From: Hyphomicrobium sp.
Lineage (GTDB): Bacteria; Pseudomonadota; Alphaproteobacteria; Rhizobiales; Hyphomicrobiaceae
Assembly (NCBI RefSeq): GCF_009026145.1
Contig: NZ_WBUE01000027.1
Coordinates: 1-59,235 of the forward strand
Reading direction: 5' to 3'
DNA length: 59,235 bases
Below are positions 1 through 9,635 of this stretch, piece by piece. Made by a program: the position numbers and the translations under genes. Position 1 is the stretch's first letter. Every line of letters starts with the position of its first letter. The notes under the pieces were generated by a model, which saw nothing but the letters and a program-made list of their open reading frames with translations, made no database searches and had not been told where the DNA came from.

Positions 1-7
1 CCCCCAA

Positions 8-31
8 CCCCTCCCCACAAAGGGGGAGGGG
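8..31. repeat. C/T-rich palindrome upstream of pbpC
   Basis: A 9-bp perfect inverted repeat, CCCCTCCCC at 8-16 and GGGGAGGGG at 23-31, separated by six bases. It resembles the palindromes at 27492-27555 and is probably a member of the same dispersed intergenic repeat type. It also places a purine-rich stretch just ahead of the pbpC start. Confidence 0.6.
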
Positions 32-44
32 AGTAGGGCTGCGA

Positions 45-2213
45 TTGCCGCGGCTGCCGAGTACACGTCGGCAGCGCGTCGCGCGCTGGATCACGATGGG
101 TGCCGGCGGTTTGGTCGGCGTCGCTGCCGTGAGCGCTGCCGGCGGCTATGTCGCGATCGACCGGTTGGGCCCACCGAACCTTGCGCAGGCGGAGCAGGTC
201 TCGACCACCGTGCTCGACCGGCGCAACCGACTGCTGCGCGCCTTCACCACGCCCGATGGCCGCTGGCGCCTACCCATCGAGGTGAGCGACGTCGATCAGC
301 GCTACCTCGCCATGCTCATGGCCTTCGAGGACAAGCGCTTCTATGAGCACGGCGGTGTCGACATGCGCTCGCTGGCGCGAGCAGCGTTACAGCTCGTCGA
401 GAACCGCCGCATCGTCTCCGGCGGCTCGACGCTAACCATGCAGGTCGCACGCCTCATCGAGGGTCGCTACGAGCGCTCGGGCAGCGCCAAGGTGCGCCAG
501 ATCGTCGGCGCTCTGCGCCTCGAGCATCACCTCTCGAAGCAGCAGATCCTGGCCCTCTACCTGCGCCTCGCCCCGTTCGGCGGCAACATCGAGGGCGTGC
601 GCGCGGCCTCGCTCGCCTACTTCGGCAAGGAGCCGCGCCGTCTGTCGGTCGGCGAGGCGGCGCTGCTCGTCGCCCTGCCGCAGTCGCCCGAGTGGCGGCG
701 CCCCGACCGCAACCCGCGTGCGGCGCGCATCGCCCGCGACCGCGTGCTGCAGCGGGCGGCGGAAGAGGGCGTGATCACCACCGCGGAAGCAAGTCGCGCC
801 GCCCAGGAGCCGGTGCCGGTCGGGCGCCGCGCCTTCCCCAAGCTCGCCCCGCACCTCGCCGAGGCCGAGGTGATGGCGCAGCCGAAGGAGACGATCCACC
901 GCCTGACCATCGACCGCGCGGTGCAGCGGGCGCTCGAGGGCCTCGCCGAGGAGCAGACCAAGCTGCTGGGCCAGAAGCTGTCGGCCGCCATCCTGGCCGT
1001 CGACCATACGACCGGCGAGGTTATCGCCCACGTCGGCTCGGCGGGCTATCTCGACGATGCTCGCTTCGGCGCCATCGACATGGCGATCGCCATGCGCTCG
1101 CCCGGCTCCACGTTGAAACCCTTCATCTACGGTCTCGCCTTCGAGGCTGGCCTTGCGCACCCTGAGACGCTCATCGAGGACCGCGCCGTGCGCTTCGGCA
1201 ACTATGCGCCGAAGAACTTCGACGAGGACTTTCACGGCACGGTGACCATCCGCGATGCCCTGGCGCAATCCCTCAACATCCCGGCGGTGAAGGTGCTGGC
1301 GGCGGTTGGCCCAGGCAAGGTCGCCGGCCGCTTCAGAAAGGTCGGCGTCGAGCCGGCCTTCCCCGACAAGAGCTTGCCGACGCTGGCCATGGCGCTCGGG
1401 GGCGTCGGGCTGACGCTACGCGACGTTGCGACGCTCTACGCGGGACTGGCGCGCGGCGGCGACGTCGTCCCGCTGATGCATCGACGTGCCGACGTGGCCA
1501 CAGCGGCGAAGGCATTGCTTCACGGGAAACAACCGCCGCGCCGGCTGCTGCTGTCACCCCTTGCGGCGTGGTACATTTCCGACATCCTGAAGGATGCACC
1601 ACCACCAACCAACGCCAAATCGGGCCGTTTCGCGTACAAGACCGGCACCTCGTACGGCTATCGCGATGCCTGGGCGATCGGCTACGACGGCAAGTACACT
1701 GTCGCCGTGTGGGTCGGACGCCCCGACGGCGCCTCGACGCCGGGACTCTCGGGGCGGCTCGCCGCCGCGCCGATCCTGTTCGACGCTTTCGCCCGCCTCG
1801 GCGACAAGCGCGCCGCGCTTCCCTCGGCACCCGCGGGCGCCCTGCGCGTCACCGGCTCCGAACTGCCACCGCCGCTGAAGCGCTTCCGCGAGGGCGGCGA
1901 GATCGCGCAGGGGCCGTTCCTGGAACCGCGCGTGCTCATCGCCTTCCCGCCCGACCGCGCCGAGGTCGAGACCGAGGGGGACGATCCATTGTTGCTGAAG
2001 GCCAGCGGCGGGGTGCTACCGCTCACCTGGCTCGTTAACGGTGCGCCGATCAGCTCTGACCCGCGCGCCCGGCAGGTCGTGTGGCAGCCCGACGGCAGTG
2101 GCTTCGTCAAGCTTTCCGTGGTCGACGCCAGGGGTCGCGTTGATCGCGTCACCGTCAGGCTCAAGACTTCGAGCGAGCTCGCGACGATGGCGGGCGATGG
2201 GCAGAAGCGGTAG
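45..2213 (+). CDS. pbpC: penicillin-binding protein 1C (bifunctional peptidoglycan synthase)
   Basis: Inner-membrane enzyme with both glycan polymerisation and transpeptidase domains, acting in the periplasm on lipid II. One transmembrane segment lies at about residues 16-38. The GT51 domain shows EDKRFYEHGGVD (95-106) and GGSTLTMQVARL (126-137). The transpeptidase domain has S355-T-L-K358, SLN at 409-411 and KTGTS at 532-536. Residues about 640-715 fit the C-terminal BiPBP_C domain that marks PBP1C. At 722 residues it is close to the family's usual length. The chosen start is TTG at 45, behind a purine-rich stretch (about 22-38); the frame is open to the window edge, so an upstream start cannot be excluded. 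PBP1C genes often follow an alpha-2-macroglobulin-like gene, which would lie outside the window. Confidence 0.93.
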   Translation: MPRLPSTRRQRVARWITMGAGGLVGVAAVSAAGGYVAIDRLGPPNLAQAEQVSTTVLDRRNRLLRAFTTPDGRWRLPIEVSDVDQRYLAMLMAFEDKRFYEHGGVDMRSLARAALQLVENRRIVSGGSTLTMQVARLIEGRYERSGSAKVRQIVGALRLEHHLSKQQILALYLRLAPFGGNIEGVRAASLAYFGKEPRRLSVGEAALLVALPQSPEWRRPDRNPRAARIARDRVLQRAAEEGVITTAEASRAAQEPVPVGRRAFPKLAPHLAEAEVMAQPKETIHRLTIDRAVQRALEGLAEEQTKLLGQKLSAAILAVDHTTGEVIAHVGSAGYLDDARFGAIDMAIAMRSPGSTLKPFIYGLAFEAGLAHPETLIEDRAVRFGNYAPKNFDEDFHGTVTIRDALAQSLNIPAVKVLAAVGPGKVAGRFRKVGVEPAFPDKSLPTLAMALGGVGLTLRDVATLYAGLARGGDVVPLMHRRADVATAAKALLHGKQPPRRLLLSPLAAWYISDILKDAPPPTNAKSGRFAYKTGTSYGYRDAWAIGYDGKYTVAVWVGRPDGASTPGLSGRLAAAPILFDAFARLGDKRAALPSAPAGALRVTGSELPPPLKRFREGGEIAQGPFLEPRVLIAFPPDRAEVETEGDDPLLLKASGGVLPLTWLVNGAPISSDPRARQVVWQPDGSGFVKLSVVDARGRVDRVTVRLKTSSELATMAGDGQKR

Positions 2214-2249
2214 TCTCGTCGCATGAGATTCCGCAGCGGCGCGAGCGCA

Positions 2250-3317
2250 ATGAAACGACGCCCGATCCCCATCGTTCTATTGGCACTCGCCGCAACTCTC
2301 GGCGGCTGCAGCGAGCAGCCGGCCGCCGATCTACCGGCTCTCGAAGCACAGCGCGACGCAACGTCGGTCTCCGGGATTTCGTCCGGCGCCTACATGGCCG
2401 GGCAGTTCGAGATGGCGCACGCCAAGGACGTCGTTGGTGCCGCGATCATTGCCGGCGGTCCGTATGGTTGCTCGGAAAGCCTCTATGCCGACGTCATCCC
2501 AGGCCCGGGAACGGCGCTGCTCAACCTGACCAAGGCCATCAACGGCTGCATGCTCAATGCGCTGCAGGCGTTCGGCGTCCCCAACCCGGCGCTGCTCGCG
2601 GAGCGTGCCGAGCGGCTCGCCGAGCACAACCGCATCGACCCCATCGCGGATGTGAAGGCTGACCGCATCTATCTCTTCACGGGCAAGAACGACACCACCG
2701 TGGTGCCGGCTATCGTCGATGCGGCGCGCAAGTTCTACGAGGATATCGGGGTGCCGGCGTCGCAGATCCTCTACGTGTCCGACATCCCTGCCGGGCATGC
2801 TTTCGTTACCGCCGACCGGGGCCCCGAGTGCGATCACACCGGCAAGCCGTACATTGTCGACTGCAACTACGACCAAGCCGGCGCGCTGCTCGGCCAGATC
2901 TACGGCTCGCTCAGCGCCCCGGCCGAGCAGATGACCGGCCAATTCCAGGTATTCGACCAAGACGCCTTCACCGAGGGTCTTTCCAACCACGGGCTCAGCG
3001 ATGACGGCCTCGTCTACGTGCCGCAAGCTTGCCAGACCAACGCCGGCTGCCGCGTGCACATTGCATTTCACGGCTGTGGACAAAACCGAACCTTCGTCGG
3101 CGACGCTTTCGCGCGTGATTCGGGCTATGCCCGCTGGGCCGACACCAACAACTTGATCGTTCTCTTTCCGCAGACGGCGGCGACGCCGCTGAACCCGCAG
3201 GGCTGCTGGGACTGGTGGGGGTACACCGGGCCGGACTATCTGACGCGCGACGCCCCGCAGATCACCGCCGTCTACCGCATGCTGGAGCGGCTTTCGGCGC
3301 CGCGTACATCGTCCTGA
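2250..3317 (+). CDS. lipoprotein esterase, PHB-depolymerase family (alpha/beta hydrolase)
   Basis: Probable secreted, lipid-anchored hydrolase of about 355 residues. The N-terminus from the ATG at 2250 has a basic start, a hydrophobic core and a lipobox ending LGGC (Cys20). The nucleophile motif GISSGAY (Ser44) is the typical form in poly(3-hydroxybutyrate) depolymerases. GKNDTT (acid) and AGHAF (His) follow in the expected order, and the conserved block with HGCGQN and QGCWDWWGY is near the C-terminus. An in-frame ATG at 2223 lies earlier, but 2250 gives a proper lipoprotein signal. The gene lies 36 bases behind pbpC. The substrate could be PHB oligomers or another ester; sequence alone does not decide. 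Confidence 0.8.
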   Translation: MKRRPIPIVLLALAATLGGCSEQPAADLPALEAQRDATSVSGISSGAYMAGQFEMAHAKDVVGAAIIAGGPYGCSESLYADVIPGPGTALLNLTKAINGCMLNALQAFGVPNPALLAERAERLAEHNRIDPIADVKADRIYLFTGKNDTTVVPAIVDAARKFYEDIGVPASQILYVSDIPAGHAFVTADRGPECDHTGKPYIVDCNYDQAGALLGQIYGSLSAPAEQMTGQFQVFDQDAFTEGLSNHGLSDDGLVYVPQACQTNAGCRVHIAFHGCGQNRTFVGDAFARDSGYARWADTNNLIVLFPQTAATPLNPQGCWDWWGYTGPDYLTRDAPQITAVYRMLERLSAPRTSS

Positions 3318-3474
3318 ACCGCATCATCGGGGCCGCGTCATCGGGGCCGCGTCAACGGGGCACACCGGAGGCAGGCCGCGGTGAATTGGCGCCGCAGTGC
3401 GTCTCGCTTACTTTGCCGCGGGGCACTGCAGCCCGCGCAGCGGCGCAATGAGAACAACCGGGGGGAACGTGCCG

Positions 3475-4428
3475 ATGGCGGAACTACTCACACTCGGCTG
3501 GGTGCCTGCCGGCGCAGGCGCACCAAGCCGACGCCGCTGGGATGCAGTGGCAGCGTTCGCCGCCGCGCTTCTGCTTACTGCGCAGGCCGCTGCCGGTGTC
3601 CTCGAGCAGGCGCGCGTGGATAATGAGCCGGCGCATGCCGATCGCCGCGGTGGCGGCGACAGCTCCTCCGCTGCCCTCGGCCGCGAAACGGTGATCGGCG
3701 CCTTCACCGGCGCCCCGTACAATTATCCGAGCGCCGCGCGGGTCGAGAACCCGAACGCGACGGGCGCCACCGATTTCACCATCGACCCGATCAACTGGTA
3801 CACCGACCCGTTCAAGAGCCCGATCTACTACGGCGCGCGTGTCGCCCAGTGGTTCGCCGGCGGCAAGACCGGCGCCGGTATCGACTTCATCCACTCGAAG
3901 GCGATCGCGCCGCTCGAGGAGGAGGCCAGCTTCTCCGGCACCCTCGACGGTCAGCCGTTGCCGCCGCGCGCGCGCATCAAGGACATCGTCAGCAAGCTCG
4001 AGTTCTCGCACGGCCACAACATGCTGCTGCTCAACGGGCTGTTGCGGCTGCCGGGCATCGGCGCACGCGTCAGCCCCTATGTCGGCGCCGGCGCCGGCGT
4101 GCTGCTGCCGCACACGGAGTTCGAGCTGGCCAACGGCAGCCGGCCGCGCACGTACGAATACAACTACGCTGGCCCGGCGGGGCAGGCGCTGCTGGGAGTC
4201 GAGCTGCGGCTCGCCAAGCTGTCGTTGTTCATCGAGTACAAGTTCACCTACGCGCACTATGGCGCGCCGCTGAGCGAGGTCGAAGGCAGCTGGCTGCCGG
4301 TCGATCTGTGGCGGCAGGCGAAGCGCTGGCTCAGCGGCGCGCCGGCACCCGGCGGCCGCATCTCGACAGAGATCGTCAGCCATCAAGTCGTCAGCGGCCT
4401 CGCCGTGCGCCTCGCCCCGGCGCGCTGA
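3475..4428 (+). CDS. outer-membrane beta-barrel protein, LpxQ-like (lipid A oxidase family)
   Basis: A secreted protein of about 317 residues with a hydrophobic N-terminal segment and alternating hydrophobic/aromatic stretches typical of a small outer-membrane barrel. The blocks PIYYGARVAQWF, KLEFSHGHNMLLLNGLLR, SPYVGAGAGVLLPH and LSLFIEYKFTY match the pattern I recall for rhizobial LpxQ, which oxidises the proximal glucosamine of lipid A to 2-aminogluconate. That is recall of family motifs, not a search result. The start at 3475 has the Shine-Dalgarno-like GGGGGAA eight or so bases ahead; earlier ATG codons at 3397 and 3448 have none. A generic opacity-type porin is the alternative. Confidence 0.6.
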   Translation: MAELLTLGWVPAGAGAPSRRRWDAVAAFAAALLLTAQAAAGVLEQARVDNEPAHADRRGGGDSSSAALGRETVIGAFTGAPYNYPSAARVENPNATGATDFTIDPINWYTDPFKSPIYYGARVAQWFAGGKTGAGIDFIHSKAIAPLEEEASFSGTLDGQPLPPRARIKDIVSKLEFSHGHNMLLLNGLLRLPGIGARVSPYVGAGAGVLLPHTEFELANGSRPRTYEYNYAGPAGQALLGVELRLAKLSLFIEYKFTYAHYGAPLSEVEGSWLPVDLWRQAKRWLSGAPAPGGRISTEIVSHQVVSGLAVRLAPAR

Positions 4429-4440
4429 CGAGCCGGCGGC

Positions 4441-5169
4441 TCAGCCCCTGCACATGGCCGTGCATCCCGGCGCCGGCGCCAGATATATCGGCCGGGAATC
4501 CTGGGGCTGAATGTCCCCGATCGTTTCCGTGATGATGCCGCTCTTGGCATCCCACAGGTCTCGCCCGGTCTGCCAGTAGCCGTCGTTGTTCTCGATGACC
4601 TCTTTGAGGCGCGCCAGCCATTTGGGTGATACCCCCGCCGGCGCGTAGTAGCGATTGAGGAAACCCGCCACCGAGTAGGTGCCGGGTCCGGCGGTCAGCA
4701 CCGCGTCGACACTACCTGTGAGCTGGTATCGCCACGTGCGGTGAAAGAACCACAGGCTGCTCGTGGCGGCGCGGCGCCGGTCGGCGGCGAGGAAGACAGG
4801 AATGCAGGCGGAAGCGCACGTTGCGCCCTGCTCGACCAGCGTGGTGAGTTCGTGCGTCGTCTTGATGTGGTGCAGGACGCCAATGGTCGCAGCCATGTAA
4901 TCGGTGCGGCCGCCACACGACTGCAGTGAGAGCTCGACCGATTTCGTTCGCCGCTTGTGGGCTTCAAACGCGGCGTCTATGGCCGGGGCCATCCTTGCGT
5001 TGACCTTGCCGACCCAGCTGAGAAGCAGCGTGTCCCCGTCGGCGGTCTTTGCGGGACGCAGCTCGCCGTCGGCGCAAGCGTCGGCCGCTATGGCTCCCTG
5101 CCAAGGCCACGCAAGCAGCATCAAGATGAATAGAACGCCCCGAACGATACGCATCGCGACAACCGACAT
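4441..5169 (-). CDS. periplasmic ClpP-like protein (COG3904 type)
   Basis: Predicted exported protein of 242 residues with an N-terminal signal sequence (hydrophobic core FILMLLAWPW, cleavage near AIAAD). The middle resembles ClpP/crotonase-fold proteins called COG3904: a G-x-(I/V) core strand region TLLLSWVGKV, followed by GATCASACIPVFLA, where the serine of CASAC sits at the position of the ClpP nucleophile. A later histidine in FFHRTW could complete a catalytic pair. No substrate is known for the family. It is convergent with the barrel gene (12 bases apart) and separated by 67 bases from the TIGR02302 gene upstream on the same strand. Confidence 0.65.
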   Translation of the reverse strand: MSVVAMRIVRGVLFILMLLAWPWQGAIAADACADGELRPAKTADGDTLLLSWVGKVNARMAPAIDAAFEAHKRRTKSVELSLQSCGGRTDYMAATIGVLHHIKTTHELTTLVEQGATCASACIPVFLAADRRRAATSSLWFFHRTWRYQLTGSVDAVLTAGPGTYSVAGFLNRYYAPAGVSPKWLARLKEVIENNDGYWQTGRDLWDAKSGIITETIGDIQPQDSRPIYLAPAPGCTAMCRG

Positions 5170-5236
5170 CGGCCATCACGATGGCGAAATCGCGGTCGCC
5201 CGCGTCCAACTTCGCGCATGGTAAATTGGAGAGCGA

Positions 5237-7846
5237 TTAGAAGCGGCGCAGCAGGCGCTCGTAGTAGTCGAGCTCCTGCATCGGCCGCGCCGGCTGCGCG
5301 AGGCGGCGGCGCAGCTCCTCGAGGATCTCGCGCGCCCGCTGCATATCGATCTCGTCCGGCACCTTCACCGAGTTGCCGGCGTCAGGACCCTGGAAGCGCT
5401 GCGGACGGCCGAGCGGATCGCGCGGCTGATCGCCGTTCTGGCCGTAGCGCGAGGCGCCATCCTTGGCCATGCCCTCGGCCATCTTCTGCGCGCCCTGGCG
5501 CATCTGGTCGAGCGCCTCCGACTGATCGCCCAGCGCGGTGTTGGTGTCGCCCTCTTCAAGCGCACGCTGCGCGTTCTCCATGGCGTCGCGCGCCCTGTTG
5601 AGCTCGTCCTGCCCGGCGCCCAGCTCCTCGAGCTCGCGGCGCAGCTTTTCAAGCTCCTCCTTCAGCGCTTGCTGCTGCTGGCTGAGGCCCTTGCCCTGCT
5701 GGCCGCGCTGCCCTTGCTGGCCCTGCTGGCCTTCCTGTCCGGGCATACCTTGACCCTGCTGGCTCTGGCTCTGCCGCTGGCCATTCTCGCCCGGCATGGT
5801 CCCGCCCGGCTGCTGCTGCTGGCGGCGATTTTCGCGATAGGTATCGTCCATCAGCCGCTGCTGCTGGCCAACGAGGCCGCCGAGCTCGTCGAGCTTCTTC
5901 TGCATCTGGCGCCCGCGCTCGGCCTGCTCCTTGGAGATCTGCCCGGACTGCAGGCGCTCCAAGAGATCGCGCAACTGGCTCAGCATCTGCTGCGCCTGAT
6001 CGCGCGAGCCAGCCTTGGTCATGTCCTCGAGGTTCTTCATCATCTGGTCGAGGTCTTGCTGGCTCAGCTGCTGGTTCTGCTGATCGAGCCCCTCGGGAGG
6101 AGCCTGATCCTGCGCGTTCTTGGTCAGCTGCTCGACGTACTTGGACAGCGCCTCGCGCAGCTCCTGCATGAGCTGATCGATCTCGGAATCGGGCGCGCCC
6201 TTCTCCAGCGCGTCGGCGAGCTTGTCCTGCGCCTCCTTCAATGCCTTCTCGGCGTCGGAAAGGTCGCCATCCTCGATGCGTAGCGCCAGCTCCCACATGC
6301 CGTCGGTGATGCTCTTGAGACCCTGGCGCGAGGTATCGCGCTCCAGGCCGCGGATAGCGGCGCGCATGCCGAGATAGATCGAGGTCGAGTCGATGAAGCC
6401 CTCCGGCTCCAGCGTCAGCGCTTCGAGGGCGCGCTTGACGAGCGGAACATAGCGCGGGTCATCGAGCAGCTTGGCACGCTGCTCGACGACGGCGCGGGCC
6501 AGCGGCTTTTCGAACTGACGCTGCGGCAGAACGAGCTTCATCGGCTTGGAGCGCCCGACGTTGCCGGCAAGGTCCTTGGCTTCGAGCGTCAGGATGACCT
6601 CGCGCCCGGCATAGGGATGCGGGCCGAAGTCGATGTAGGTCTGCGCCTCCTTCTGCGACGGACGCGGCAGGCGCAAGGCGATCTCGGGCGGGCGCTCGTA
6701 GGGCGGGCGCGGGCCTTTCAGCACCTGCGGCTGCGCCCACGCCTTCTTCGGATCGACGGGCTTCTCGGCGCTGCGGTCACGCTTCACGTCGGCGTTGGCG
6801 GAGACGACGCCGTAGTCGTCCTCGGCCGAGTAGGTGAGCTTCATCGAGCCGCGGCGCGTGCGCTCGGGCTGCTTGGTGATGGCGACAACGGGCGGCTTGT
6901 CCGGCTTCACGTAGAACGCCCAGCGCGCCAGCTCCGAGCCGCCCGACAAGACGCGGATCTCGGCCGAGGAGCGCATCTCATAGCGGATCTCGGCGATGTC
7001 GCTGCTCGGCGCCGACGACTTGCCCGCCTCCGGTTGCTTGGCTTCGATCAGCTTGCGCTCGGTCGAGCCCTCGGCGAACACCTCGAGCGAGGGCGCGCCG
7101 AGCCCTTTGCCGCTGGTGCGCACAATGAGCACGCTGCGCTCCGGCACCTCCACGAGCTTCGGCTGCGACGTGGTCGAGGCAGGACCGCGGGCGCCGTCGG
7201 CCAACATGAGCGGCGGCTTGCCGGTGTAGGACGGCGGCGTCACCCACGCGTCGAGGCGCGCCTCGGCGAGGGCAATCATCGAGTTGAAGCGGAACGCCGA
7301 GCGTAGGCGATCGGAAGCGCTGTCGCCGACGAGGGCGAGCAACGCCACGACGCCGAGGACCAGCAGGGCTCGCAGCGCGATCGGGTCCTGGCGGTCGGCG
7401 CGCGGATGCGGCGGCCCGACGCGCAGCCTAGCGAGCGCCGAGGCGAGACGGGCGCGGTGCGCCTGCCAAATGGCGGCGGTGCGCGGATCATCCGCGTTGG
7501 CGGTGACCGTATCCTCGTAGGACGAGGCGGGTCGATGCGGCACGCCGGAGACGCGCTCGATGCGCCGCACCGCCTCCTCGTGGGTGGGGAACGGCACGCG
7601 CACGGCGTAAAGCAGCGCGGCGATGCCGGCGACTGCGAAGGCGGCGAGAACGACGTAGTGGGCGGGGTCGGGCAACAGGGGCCATAGGCCGGCGAGCGAA
7701 GCCAGCAGGAACAGACCGGCGAGGCCGAGGATCAGCCACATGCGCGGCCACAGGCGCTCGAACAGCAGCGCCCAGCGGCTAGCGCGCACCTTGCGTGCGA
7801 ACTTGGCGTCGACGGGGGAGGCGGCCTTCGGCTCCGACATCCTCAA
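5237..7846 (-). CDS. TIGR02302 / DUF4175 family membrane protein
   Basis: An 869-residue protein typical of alphaproteobacteria, function unknown. The N-terminal 100 residues carry two hydrophobic segments (WLILGLAGLFLLASLAGLW and YVVLAAFAVAGIAALLYAV) and a third near 160-180. The central part looks like an Ig-like/beta-rich periplasmic region (STERKLIEAKQPE, KLTYSAEDDYGVVSANADV). The C-terminal 300 residues are charged and helical with a very glutamine/glycine-rich stretch (RQQQQPGG, GQQGQQGQRGQQG) and end in a conserved-looking tail ERLLRRF. It lies downstream of lysA and argH on the same strand, an order I recall from related genomes. The role may concern the cell envelope, but this is inference. 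Confidence 0.85.
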   Translation of the reverse strand: MRMSEPKAASPVDAKFARKVRASRWALLFERLWPRMWLILGLAGLFLLASLAGLWPLLPDPAHYVVLAAFAVAGIAALLYAVRVPFPTHEEAVRRIERVSGVPHRPASSYEDTVTANADDPRTAAIWQAHRARLASALARLRVGPPHPRADRQDPIALRALLVLGVVALLALVGDSASDRLRSAFRFNSMIALAEARLDAWVTPPSYTGKPPLMLADGARGPASTTSQPKLVEVPERSVLIVRTSGKGLGAPSLEVFAEGSTERKLIEAKQPEAGKSSAPSSDIAEIRYEMRSSAEIRVLSGGSELARWAFYVKPDKPPVVAITKQPERTRRGSMKLTYSAEDDYGVVSANADVKRDRSAEKPVDPKKAWAQPQVLKGPRPPYERPPEIALRLPRPSQKEAQTYIDFGPHPYAGREVILTLEAKDLAGNVGRSKPMKLVLPQRQFEKPLARAVVEQRAKLLDDPRYVPLVKRALEALTLEPEGFIDSTSIYLGMRAAIRGLERDTSRQGLKSITDGMWELALRIEDGDLSDAEKALKEAQDKLADALEKGAPDSEIDQLMQELREALSKYVEQLTKNAQDQAPPEGLDQQNQQLSQQDLDQMMKNLEDMTKAGSRDQAQQMLSQLRDLLERLQSGQISKEQAERGRQMQKKLDELGGLVGQQQRLMDDTYRENRRQQQQPGGTMPGENGQRQSQSQQGQGMPGQEGQQGQQGQRGQQGKGLSQQQQALKEELEKLRRELEELGAGQDELNRARDAMENAQRALEEGDTNTALGDQSEALDQMRQGAQKMAEGMAKDGASRYGQNGDQPRDPLGRPQRFQGPDAGNSVKVPDEIDMQRAREILEELRRRLAQPARPMQELDYYERLLRRF

Positions 7847-8008
7847 ACGATAGCCGGAACATTGCGGCCGGCCTAGCGGCGCGCCGTCGCGACTGGATTA
7901 AAATTTGGTCATCAATCGCGGGACCTGGGGGAATGAGCGATGCTGTATCGCAGATATCACGAGCGCGGCCGTTATGAATGTCACCCGATTGCCCTACGCC
8001 GGCGTGGG

Positions 8009-8245
8009 CTAGTTCCGCTTGCGGAAGATGAACGCCCGCTGCGCGTCATCCTTGGTCACGGTGCAGTCGACGTCATCGGCGAACGCGCGCAGGTTGGCCA
8101 ATGCTCTTGGGTGAATGTCACAACCGATCATGCCGGGCGGGAAGACGTCGCCGATCTGATCGAACCGCAGCCTGTACGTCGCACCCGGCCGCAGTCCGAA
8201 GATCGTCTGGCGGATGATCATGCGATAGGGTTGCTGGTCGCTCAT
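8009..8245 (-). CDS. small hypothetical protein
   Basis: A 78-residue protein starting MSDQQPYRMIIRQ. The start at 8245 is supported by GAGGG eight bases ahead; a longer in-frame reading from 8296 lacks such a site. There is no signal peptide or membrane segment. It contains a short beta-like segment (TYRLRFDQIGDVFPP) and one Cys/His pair (GCDIH). I do not recognise the family. It stands alone between lysA and the TIGR02302 gene, both on the same strand. Confidence 0.55.
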   Translation of the reverse strand: MSDQQPYRMIIRQTIFGLRPGATYRLRFDQIGDVFPPGMIGCDIHPRALANLRAFADDVDCTVTKDDAQRAFIFRKRN

Positions 8246-8338
8246 ACGCGCAGCCCTCGTAAAGGCCGGAATGGACAAGCGCTCTAACTTGCCCACATTA
8301 CTCCATCGCTACAAGAGGATCGGCGCTGGAGGCGCGCC

Positions 8339-9607
8339 TCAAGTTAACCAGGAGGGCACGCGGTCGAGGGCGATGAGCGCTTCAGCCCCGAAGCGCGGAC
8401 GCACGACGGCAAAGTTTGCGCCGTTCACCAGCACCTCCGGAACCAAGGGACGCGTGTTGTAGCTCGACGACATTACGGCGCCGTAGGCACCCGCCGTCAT
8501 GACAGCGAGAAGATCGCCACCCTGCAGCGGCGGCAGCTTGCGGTCGAGCGCCAGATAGTCGCCCGTTTCGCACACCGGCCCGACGATGTCCTGCACGATG
8601 GCTGGCATCGCCGCCTTGGCTTCCTGCACCGGCCAAATCTCATGCTGCGCCTCGTACAGCGTCGGGCGGATCAGATCGTTCATCGCCGCGTCGACGACGG
8701 TGAAGGTCTTGTCGACACCCTCCTTGGTGTAGATCACGCGGGTGACGAGCACGCCGGCGTTGCCGACGATCACGCGCCCCGGCTCCATGACGATCTTGAG
8801 CTTCAAGTCGCCGAGCTGCTCTTTCACCACCGCCGCATACGCCGACGGCAGCGGTGCCACCTCGCCCTCCGACATGTACGGCACCCCGAGGCCGCCGCCG
8901 ATGTCGAGGTGCTTGAGCTTGTGCCCGTCGGCGATCAGCGCCTCGGCGAGCTCGCGCATCAGGCGGAAAGCGTTGCGGAACGGCTCCAAGTCGGTGATCT
9001 GGCTGCCGATGTGCATGTGAATGCCGGTGACGGCGATGCCCGGCAGCTTGGCGGCCTGTGCATAGAGCTCACGCGCCTGCCCGTACGGAATGCCGAACTT
9101 GTTCTCGGCCTTGCCGGTGGAGATCTTGGCGTGCGTCTTGGCGTCGACGTCGGGGTTGACGCGCAGGGCAATGCGCGCGGTATGGCCGATGCCGGCCGCC
9201 ACCTCGCTCAGCGCGCGCAGCTCCGGCTCGCTCTCGACGTTGAAGCCGAGGATGCCCTGCTGCAGCGCGTAGGCCATCTCCTCGCGCGTCTTGCCGACGC
9301 CGGCAAAGATGATCTTGCCGGCCGGAACGCCAGCGGCGAGCGCGCGCCGCAGCTCGCCCTCGGAAACGACGTCCATGCCGGCCCCGAGCTGGGCAAGCGT
9401 CTTCAGCACTGCCTGGTTGGAGTTGGCCTTGACGGCGAAGCAGATGAGCGCGTCCTGCCCCGCGAACGCTTCCGTCAGCACACGGTAATGCCGCTCCAAC
9501 GTCGCCGTCGAATAGCAATAGAAGGGCGTCCCCACCTCGACGGCGAGCCGCGCGAGTGACACGTCCTCGGCGCAAAGGACGCCGTCCTTGTAGTGGAAGT
9601 GATGCAT
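8339..9607 (-). CDS. lysA: diaminopimelate decarboxylase
   Basis: Last step of lysine synthesis: decarboxylates meso-diaminopimelate to lysine, PLP-dependent, cytoplasmic. The 422-residue product starts MHHFHYKDG at 9607. It shows the PLP-lysine motif CFAVKANSN near residue 60, the HIGSQI block, the glycine-rich phosphate-binding HLDIGGGLG and the C-terminal CETGDYLA and GAYGAVMSS segments. Length fits the family. An open frame runs further upstream to 9787, but that part is low-complexity and overlaps the next gene. Together with dapD and dapE in this window it covers three lysine/DAP steps. The small lipoprotein gene upstream is the usual lysA partner. Confidence 0.96.
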   Translation of the reverse strand: MHHFHYKDGVLCAEDVSLARLAVEVGTPFYCYSTATLERHYRVLTEAFAGQDALICFAVKANSNQAVLKTLAQLGAGMDVVSEGELRRALAAGVPAGKIIFAGVGKTREEMAYALQQGILGFNVESEPELRALSEVAAGIGHTARIALRVNPDVDAKTHAKISTGKAENKFGIPYGQARELYAQAAKLPGIAVTGIHMHIGSQITDLEPFRNAFRLMRELAEALIADGHKLKHLDIGGGLGVPYMSEGEVAPLPSAYAAVVKEQLGDLKLKIVMEPGRVIVGNAGVLVTRVIYTKEGVDKTFTVVDAAMNDLIRPTLYEAQHEIWPVQEAKAAMPAIVQDIVGPVCETGDYLALDRKLPPLQGGDLLAVMTAGAYGAVMSSSYNTRPLVPEVLVNGANFAVVRPRFGAEALIALDRVPSWLT

Positions 9608-9635
9608 GGCGGGCTTCTTTAGCCCTAGATTCGGC

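Noticed and set aside
432..1268. 278-codon minus-strand frame inside pbpC
   Set aside because: Lies within the intact pbpC GT51/transpeptidase region; composition is that of a complementary frame.
7940..8287. Plus-strand 115-codon frame across the small hypothetical gene
   Set aside because: The opposite-strand gene has a good ribosome site and normal composition; the plus frame mixes unrelated segments.
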